Assembly: GCA_032718475.1 (NCBI GenBank)
Contig: JAUCBJ010005860.1
Span: 1 to 52,741, forward strand
From: Nemertoderma westbladi
Taxonomy: Eukaryota; Xenacoelomorpha; Nemertodermatida; Nemertodermatidae
Reading direction: 5' to 3'
Length of the DNA: 52,741 bases
Shown: positions 44,853 through 52,741 of the stretch, piece by piece
Layout of the letters: each line of letters begins with the position of its first letter
How positions within the stretch are numbered: position 1 is the first letter of the stretch
Notes under the pieces: generated by a model
Told to the model about the DNA's origin: nothing
What the model saw: the letters and a program-made list of their open reading frames with translations, nothing else
Databases searched by the model: none
Position numbers and translations under genes: made by a program

Positions 44853-47800
44853 GATATGAACCAGCCCACCGTTCACTTGGATATGAACCAACCCAACGTT
44901 CACTTGGATATGAACCAGCCCAACGTTCACTTTGAAATGAACCAGCCCGACGTTCACTTGGATATGAACCTGCCCAACGTTCACTTGGATATGAACCAGC
45001 CCAACGTTCACTTGGATATGAACCAACCCAAAGTTCGCTTGGATATGAACCAGCCCAACGTTCATTAAGATATGAACCAGCCCACCGTTCACTTGGATAT
45101 GATCCAGCCCACCGTTCACTTGGATATGAACCAGCCCACCGTTCACTTGGATATGAACCAGCCCAACGTTCACTTCGTAATGAACCAACCCAAAGTTCGC
45201 TTGGATATGAACCAGCCCACCGTTCACTTGGATATGAACCAGCCCACGGTTCACTTGGATATGAACCAGCCTACCGTTCACTAGGCTATAAACCAGCCCA
45301 ACGTTCACTTGGATATGTACCAGCCCACCGTTGACTTGGATATGAACCAGCCCAACGTTCACTTGGGAATGAACCAGCCCGACGTTGACTTGGATATGAA
45401 CCTGCCCAACGTTCACTTGGATATGAACCAGCCCAACGTTCACTTGGATATGAACCAGCCCACCGTTGACTTGGATATGAACCAGCCCAACGTTCACTTG
45501 GGAATGAACCAGCCCGACGTTGACTTGGATATGAACCTGCCCAACGTTCGCTTGGATATGAACCAGCCCAACGTTCATTTAGATATGAACCAGCCCACCG
45601 TTCACTTGGATATGAACCAGCCCACCGTTCACTTGGATATGAACCAGCCCACCGTTCACTTGGATATGAACCAGCCCACGGTTCACTTGGATATGAACCA
45701 GCCTACCGTTCACTAGGCTATAAACCAGCCCAACTTTCACTTGGATATGAACCAGCCCACCGTTGACTTGGATATGAACCAGCCCACCGTTCATTTGGAT
45801 ATGAACCAGCCCACCGTTCGCTTGGATATGAACCAGCCCTACGTTCACTTGGATATGAACCAGCCTACCGTTCACTAGGCTATAAACCAGCCCAACGTTC
45901 ACTTGGATATGAACCAGCCCACCGTTGACTTGGATATGAACCAGCCCAACGTTCACTTGGATATGAACCAGCCCACCGTTCGCTTGGATATGAACCAGCC
46001 CAACGTTCACTTGGATATGAACCAGCCTACCTTTCATTTGGATATGAACCAGCCCACCGTTCACTTGGATATGAACCAGCCCACCGTTCACTTGGATATG
46101 AACCAACCCAACATTCGCTTGGATATGAACCAGCCCAACGTTCACTTGGATATGAACCAGCCCACCGTTGACTTGGATATGAACCAGCCCAACGTTCACT
46201 TGGATATGAACCAGCCCACCGTTCATTTGGATATGAACCAGCCCACCGTTGACTTGGATATGAACCAGCCTACCGTTCACTAGGCTATAAACCAACCCAA
46301 CGTTCACTTGGATATGAACCAGCCCATCGTTGACTTGGATATGAACCAGCCCAACGTTCACTTGGATATGAAGCAGCCCACCGTTCACTTGGATATGAAC
46401 CAACCCAACATTCGCTTGGATATGAACCAGCCCAACATTCACTTGGATATGAACCAGCCCACCGTTGACTTGGATATGAACCAGCCCACCGTTGATTTGG
46501 ATATGAACCAGCCCACCGTTGACTTGGATATGAACCAGCCTACCTTTCATTTGGATATGAACCAGCCCACCGTTCACTTGGATATGAACTAGCCCACCGT
46601 TCACTTGGATATGAACCAACCCAACATTCGCTTGGATATGAACCAGCCCAACGTTCACTTGGATATGAACCAGCCCATCGTTGACTTGGATATGAACCAG
46701 CCCAACGTTCAGTTGGATATGAAGCAGCCCACCGTTCACTTGGATATGAACCAGCCCAACGTTCACTTGGATATGAACCAGCCTACCTTTCATTTGGATA
46801 TGAACCAGCCCACCGTTCACTTGGATATGAACTAGCCCACCGTTCACTTGGATATGAACCAACCCAACATTCGCTTGGATATGAACCAGCCCAACGTTCA
46901 CTTGGATATGAACCAGCCCACCGTTCACTTGGATATGAACCAGCCCAACGTTCATTTGGATATGAACCAGCCCAACGTTCATTTGGATATGAACCAGCCC
47001 ACCGTTCGCTTGGATATGAACCAGCCCACCGTTCACTTGGATATGAACCAGCCCACCGTTCACTTGGATATGAACCAGCCCAACGTTCTCTTGGATATGA
47101 ACCAGCCCAACGTTCACATGGATATGAACCAGCCCACCGTTCACTTGGATATGAACCAGCCCAACGTTCATTTGGATATGAACCAGCCCACCGTTTATTT
47201 GGATATGAACCAGCCCACCGTTCACTAGGCTATAAACCAGCCCAACGTTCACTCGGATATGAACCTTTGACTTGGATATGAACCAGCCCAACGTTCATTT
47301 TGATATAAACCAGCCCAACGTTCACTTTGATATGAACCAGCCCAACGTTCACTTGGATATGAACCAGCCCACCTTTGACTTGGATATGAACCAGCCCAAC
47401 GTTCATTTTGATATAAACCAGCCCAACGTTCACTTTGATATGAACCAGCCCAACGTTCACTTGGATATGAACCAGCCCAACGTTCACTTGGATATGAACC
47501 AGCCCAACGTTCACTTGGGTATGAACCAGCCCAACGTTCACTTGGATATGAACCAGCCCAGGGTTCACTAGGCTATGAACCAGCCCAACGTTCACTTGGA
47601 TATGAACCAGCCCACCGTTCACTTGGAAATGAACCAGCCCAACGTTCACTTGGATATGAACCAGCCCACGGTTCACAAGGCTATGAACCAGCCCTACGTT
47701 CACTTGGATATGAACCAGCCTACCGTTCACTAGGCTATGAACCAGCCCTACGTTCACTTGGATATGAGCCAGCCCACGGTTCACTAGGCTATGAACCAGC

Positions 47801-50590
47801 CCAACGTTCACTTTGATATGAACCAGCCCACGGTTCACTAGGCTATGAACCAGCCCAACGTTCACTTGGATATGAACCAGCCCAACGTTCACTTTGATAT
47901 GAACCAGCCCACGGTTCACTAGGCTATGAACCAGCCCAACGTTCACTTGGATATAAACCAGCCCACCGTTCACTTGGAAATGAACCAGCCCAACGTTCAC
48001 TTGGATATGAACCAGTCCACCGTTCACTTGGATATGAACCAGCCCAACGTTCACTTGGTAATGAACCAACCCAACGTTCCCTTTTATATGAACCAACCCA
48101 CCGTTCACTTGGATATGAACCAACCCACCGTTCACTTGGATATGAACCAACCCACCGTTCACTTGGATATGAACCAACCCACCGTTCACTTGGATATGAA
48201 CCAGCCCACCGTTTACTTGGATATGAACCAGCCTAACGTTCACTTGGTAATGAACCAACCCAACGTTCACTTGGATATGAACCAGCCCACGGTTCACAAG
48301 GCTATGAACCAGCCCTACGTTCACTTGGATATGAACCAGCCCAACGTTCACTTGGATATGAACCAGCCCACGGTTCACAAGGCTATGAACCAGCCCTACG
48401 TTCACTTGGATATGAACCAGCCTACCGTTCACTAGGCTATGAACCAGCCCTACGTTCACTTGGATATGAACCAGCCCACGGTTCACTAGGCTATGAACCA
48501 GCCCAACGTTCACTTTGATATGAACCAGCCCACGGTTCACTAGGCTATGAACCAGCCCAACGTTCACTCGGATATGAACCAGCCCAACGTTCACTTTGAT
48601 ATGAACCAGCCCACGGTTCACTAGGCTATGAACCAGCCCAACGTTCACTTGGATATAAACCAGCCCACGGTTCACTAGGCTATGAACCAGCCCAACGTTC
48701 ACTTTGATATGAACCAGCCCACGGTTCACTAGGCTATGAACCAGCCCAACGTTCACTTTGATATGAACCAACCCACCGTTCACTTGGATATGAACCAACC
48801 CACCGTTCACTTGGATATGAACCAACCCACCGTTCACTTGGATATGAACCAACCCACCGTTCACTTGGATATGAACCAGCCCACCGTTTACTTGGATATG
48901 AACCAGCCTAACGTTCACTTGGTAATGAACCAACCCAACGTTCACTTGGATATGAACCAACCACCGTTCACTTGGATATGAACCAACCACCGTTCACTTG
49001 GATATGAACCAACCCACCTTTTACTTGGATATGAACCAGCCCAACGTTCACTTTGATATGAACCAACCCACCGTTCACTTGGATATGAACCAACCCACCG
49101 TTCACTTGGATATGAACCAACCCACCGTTCACTTGGATATGAACCAACCCACCGTTCACTTGGATATGAACCAGCCCACCGTTTACTTGGATATGAACCA
49201 GCCTAACGTTCACTTGGTAATGAACCAACCCAACGTTCACTTGGATATGAACCAACCACCGTTCACTTGGATATGAACCAACCACCGTTCACTTGGATAT
49301 GAACCAACCCACCTTTTACTTGGATATTAACCAGCCCAACGTTCACTTGGTAATGAACCAACCCAACATTCACTTGGATATAAACCAGCCCACGGTTCAC
49401 TAGGCTATGAACCAGCCCAACGTTCACTTTGATATGAACCAGCCCACGGTTCACTAGGATATGAACCAGCCCAACGTTCACTTGGATATGAACCAGCCCA
49501 CCGTTCACTTGGAAATGAACCAGCCCAACGTTCACTTGGATATGAACCAGCCCACGGTTCCAAAGGCTATGAACCAGCCCTACGTTCACTTGGATATGAA
49601 CCAGCCTACCGTTCACTAGGCTATGAACCAGTCCTACGTTCACTTGGATATGAACCAGCCCACGGTTCACTAGGCTATGAACCAGCCCAACGTTCACTTT
49701 GATATGAACCAACCCACCGTTCACTTGGATATGAACCAACCCACCGTTCACTTGGATATGAACCAACCCACCGTTCACTTGGATATGAACCAACCCACCG
49801 TTCACTTGGATATGAACCAGCCCACCGTTTACTTGGATATGAACCAGCCTAACGTTCACTTGGTAATGAACCAACCCAACGTTCACTTGGATATGAACCA
49901 ACCACCGTTCACTTGGATATGAACCAACCACCGTTCACTTGGATATGAACCAACCCACCTTTTACTTGGATATGAACCAGCCCAACGTTCACTTGGTAAT
50001 GAACCAACCCAACATTCACTTGGAAAGGAACCAGCCCACCGTTGACTTGGATATGAACCAGCCTAACGTTCACTTGGATATGAACCAGCCCACCGTTCAC
50101 TTGGATATGAACCAGCCCACCGTTCATTTGGATATGAACCAACCCACCGTTCATTTGGATATGAACCAACCCACCGTTCACTTGGATTTGAACCAACCCA
50201 CCGTTCACTTGGATATGAACCAACCCAACGTTCACTTGGATATGAACCAGCCTACCGTTCACTTGGATATGAACCAACCCACCGATCACTTGGATATGAA
50301 TCAACCCACCGTTCACTTGGATATGAACCCACCCAACGTTCACTTGGATATGAACCAGCCTAGCGTTCACTTGAATATGAACCAGCCCAACGTTCACTTG
50401 GGAATGAACCAACCCAACATTCACTTGGATATGAACCAGCCCACCGTTCACTTGGATATGAACCAGCCCACCGTTCATTTGGATATGAACCAACCCACCG
50501 TTCACTTGGATATTAACCAACCCACCGTTCACTTGGATATGAACCAACCCACCGTTCACTTGGATATGAACCAGCCCACAGTTCATTGGA
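44853..50590. repeat. 27-bp satellite, about 212 copies (5.7 kb)
   Basis: The unit is GATATGAACCAGCCCACCGT plus TCACTTG, with common variants CCCAACG, CCAACC, GACTTG and CACTAGGCTAT. Unit length is a multiple of three and units rarely contain stops, so long frames exist on both strands (plus MNQPTVHLD, minus VHIQVNGGL). Single-base slips (ACCAACCACCG) separate blocks. Higher-order copies of about 250-290 bp recur at 48736-48990, 49020-49285 and 49677-49930. I regard it as non-coding satellite. Confidence 0.96.
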
Positions 50591-50597
50591 TAGAAGT

Positions 50598-50790
50598 AAA
50601 CCAGACTGTCTGCTGTTATATTTCACTTTGCAGATTACCACATGTGAAGAATACATTACAGGTTTTCAATAAAACATGTATTCGAAAATGTATTAAAAGA
50701 AATTAAAAAATATAAAATTTTCAAAAATAAAATTCCAATAAAAACTCGACCGAAAAGTAAAAACATGGCATTCTTCACATGGGCGATAAG
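50598..50790 (-). mobile_element. Inverted-repeat element, GCCCATGTGAAGAATACC family, reverse orientation
   Basis: ACCACATGTGAAGAATACAT (50638) and GGCATTCTTCACATGGGC (50767-50784) are the inverted ends. The flank CAGACTGTCTGCTGTTATA, followed by TTTCACTTTGCAGAT, matches the outer segment of the copy at 35225-35277 in reverse. The satellite ends directly against it. Confidence 0.65.
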
Positions 50791-50863
50791 ATGAGGCTTA
50801 CCGTGAACCCTTAGATATCAAAATGTTAATCGCTATAACCGTAGGATGTAGGGTAGATTCAGG

Positions 50864-51054
50864 ATGTAAACGCTACGTCGACAACCGACAACCGACACGA
50901 CAACGAAAACTGTCAAACTGATGCATGTGCTCATGACTCTCGTTTACTGTTTTGGTTAGAATAACCTTCCACTGTTACCTGTTCCTTTCCCTCAATTTAT
51001 GATTAACATTAATTAGAGATAAATGGTTGTTGGTTGTCGACGTAGCGTTGACTG
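50864..51054. mobile_element. Second copy of the GTAAACGCTACG transposon
   Basis: ATGTAAACGCTACGTCGACA and GGTTGTCGACGTAGCGTTGA are inverted ends, as in the element at 34566-34785. The interior has the CGTTTACTGTTTTGGTTAGA module. No target duplication is visible. Confidence 0.65.
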
Positions 51055-51339
51055 TTAAATAATTGAATATATCAAAATTGACTACCTTCGCATTTCCATT
51101 CCACGCAATCCTACAATTCCTCAATAATATACCTACCATTCTCCGTCTCCAGTGTTATTATATGGAGACCTTTCATTAATAATAATAGTCATTTTAAGTA
51201 CCAATAAAACATTTGACTATAGGGGGCCATAAATACGCACTAAACACACCCTCGATCATAAATAAAGGAACAATTAATCCACATAGTTTCGGGGTTACTA
51301 CTCATCTAACAATCGTATAACGAGCGGGTATTACTTACA

Positions 51340-51700
51340 CCGAGCCCCGGTCGCAAAACCGGCTGGCGCCGCGAAGTCTGGCCTCCACAATGTGTCCACT
51401 TCCGCGCCTACTCAGGGATGAATTGTCCGTTTGGTGTGAAAACTTGTTTGCGTGTATTCAATAGCAATTAGGTGAACGGGGCAATTGTTCGAATGCATTA
51501 AGTAGGTAGCGGCCCATTGGCGTGCCCTTAACTTGGCCCCGTGGAGTAATGAGGTAACCATTTACCCCGTAGTGAGCGAATCAATAGGTGTATTGTCGGT
51601 GTGAAGGGTCTATGGCGCCCGACAGTCTGGCTCTGAAATCCGAGGCCCCGTTGCCCCCGTTCTGTTAGAGAATATCGCTCTCTTCGGGTCTAATTCATCG
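51340..51700 (+). repeat. TGGCGCCA-family dispersed repeat, copy 4
   Basis: TGGCGCCGCGAAGTCTGGCC (51364), GGTGTGAA (51433-51440) and TGGCGCCCGACAGTCTGGC (51613). The stretch after GGTGTGAA (AACTTGTTTGCGTGTATTCA) is nearly the same as in the minus-strand copy near 28300. Confidence 0.6.
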
Positions 51701-52224
51701 CAGGGCTACTCAGGCGCGTTAGGTTACAGCTTAGGTGTGCATATTTGCCCTTCTTATCAGCGTGGAAGTTGGCTTAAAGGTAATTTAACAATTCATACTT
51801 AACTGGAGTATCACAAAAGTTAAACAATAATCAAATCAATAGGTTAAGTAGTCCATTATCGGAAACATTAATCATGTAGAGAAATTAAAATATTTACAAC
51901 CAAAGCTAAGGAAATGGTAAATAATATTTTGGACACTGGGATTCGAATATCGGACAAAACGAGGGTCTGAATCTCTCTCTATGTAGGTATCTTAAACAGG
52001 CAGGGTCGGTGTATAGCTGTGCCGCCCATCTTGAACAAACCCCTAACCGTCACAAATCTGATCGCAGCCTATACTAAAATCCGAACCCTTTAATATGGCT
52101 TATCAATGTAAATTAGAAAATTCCACTGAATATAGAGTACCAGTATTTTTGGATTGATTTGAGAGCTTTAGAACCGATATTTTCGATAAAGTATGTCTAA
52201 GTGCACTTTATCTGCAATATTTAT

Positions 52225-52719
52225 GTGAACTACAAAACAAAGACCAAACACCCAAATAATAAAGACCTGCATAATATTGTAACATGTGTTAAATTTCGTT
52301 TATTATTTTGGTTCCCCCAACACGCCTTTATAATCTGCTCCTTTACTAACCTGCTCCTTTATATGGCAATGGCACCTCACGCCCTTTGGGACCTATGCAA
52401 AACAGACCTAAAGTCGCGTCTTCAGCACCTAAGCGTCATTTGGTCACAAAGAGCCTGTAGGCCTCACAGAGCAGTAGGTCTCGAAGAGCATTAGGTCTCA
52501 AAGCGCATTACGCTCTCAAAGAGCGTTAGGTCTCAAAGAGCGTTAGGTCCCATTGCCATAGGGCGTTTGCTCCCATTGCCATTTAAAGGCAGCATGTTAG
52601 TAAAGGAGCAGGTTTACAGAGGCGTGTTTTGGGGTACCAAAACAATAAACGAAAGTTAACACATGTGTTTTGTACAGGTATTTAGTTTTTTGGGTCTTTG
52701 TCATTGTTTTTGTAGTCAC
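52225..52719. mobile_element. About 495-bp foldback element with long inverted arms
   Basis: The left arm starts GTGAACTACAAAACAAAGACC-like at 52225 and the right arm ends GTAGTCAC at 52719. Arms of about 150 bp match in reverse through ACATGTGTTAA, CGTTTATTATTTTGGT, CACGCCT and GGCAATGG. The centre (about 52465-52550) has four to five tandem copies of an 18-19-bp unit, AAAGAGCGTTAGGTCTC. No protein is encoded. Confidence 0.75.
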
Positions 52720-52741
52720 CCCCATTTATTATAAACTAAGG

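Larger units (their letters stand above)
50591..52224. other. Repeat-rich flank right of the satellite
   Basis: No gene is supported. Contains two small transposons (50598-50790, 50864-51054) and a TGGCGCCA-family repeat (about 51340-51700). The rest is unremarkable AT-rich sequence. Confidence 0.5.

Noticed and set aside
44853-50590. Large repeat-protein genes on either strand
   Set aside because: Frames arise because a stop-poor 27-bp unit is a multiple of three. They break at unit slips, lack non-repeat termini, and occur equally on both strands.

Overview
The window is animal genomic DNA: long introns with GT/AG boundaries, a homeobox gene split inside helix 3, an actin gene, and many minisatellites and small inverted-repeat transposons. 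A Ki-67-like protein and a Vent-like homeobox gene together suggest an invertebrate deuterostome, such as a hemichordate, echinoderm or cephalochordate. That placement is an inference from gene content.

Left third (1-22.4 kb): one large plus-strand gene enters from the left edge. I reconstruct five exons: 1-3885, 15431-17107, 17409-17741, 20750-20871 and 22209-22277 (stop). Exon phases agree at every junction. It encodes a repeat-rich, AT-hook-bearing protein with Ki-67 hallmark motifs. Its 11.5-kb intron holds an antisense single-exon gene (4318-7440, 1040 aa, family unknown) and a 3.6-kb imperfect inverted repeat around a dead LINE endonuclease fragment. The most striking structure is in its last two introns. 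Each donor junction has been amplified into a tandem array: 82 copies of a 35-bp unit at 17726-20593, and 20 copies of a 55-bp unit ending in GTAAGT at 20823-21941. The second array therefore places 20 canonical splice donors in a row.

Middle (22.4-43 kb): two single-exon genes, a divergent 375-aa actin (25820-26947) and a ZDHHC23-like protein whose catalytic DHHC cysteine is serine (29492-30634). Next come a 315-bp tandem array with CTCF-like cores and several small inverted-repeat transposons. A three-exon Vent-like homeobox gene (39148-40449) follows, with a CCAAT/TATA promoter.

Right part (43-52.7 kb): a 5'-truncated LINE insertion with 12-bp target duplications, a 5.7-kb satellite of about 212 copies of a 27-bp unit bordered by transposon-like sequence, more small transposons and a foldback element at the right edge. 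A dispersed repeat carrying paired TGGCGCCA-n4-GTCTGGC motifs occurs four times between 28 and 52 kb. No tRNA, rRNA or CRISPR array was found. The genes do not form an obvious pathway; the shared theme is heavy repeat turnover, including inside exons and at splice sites.
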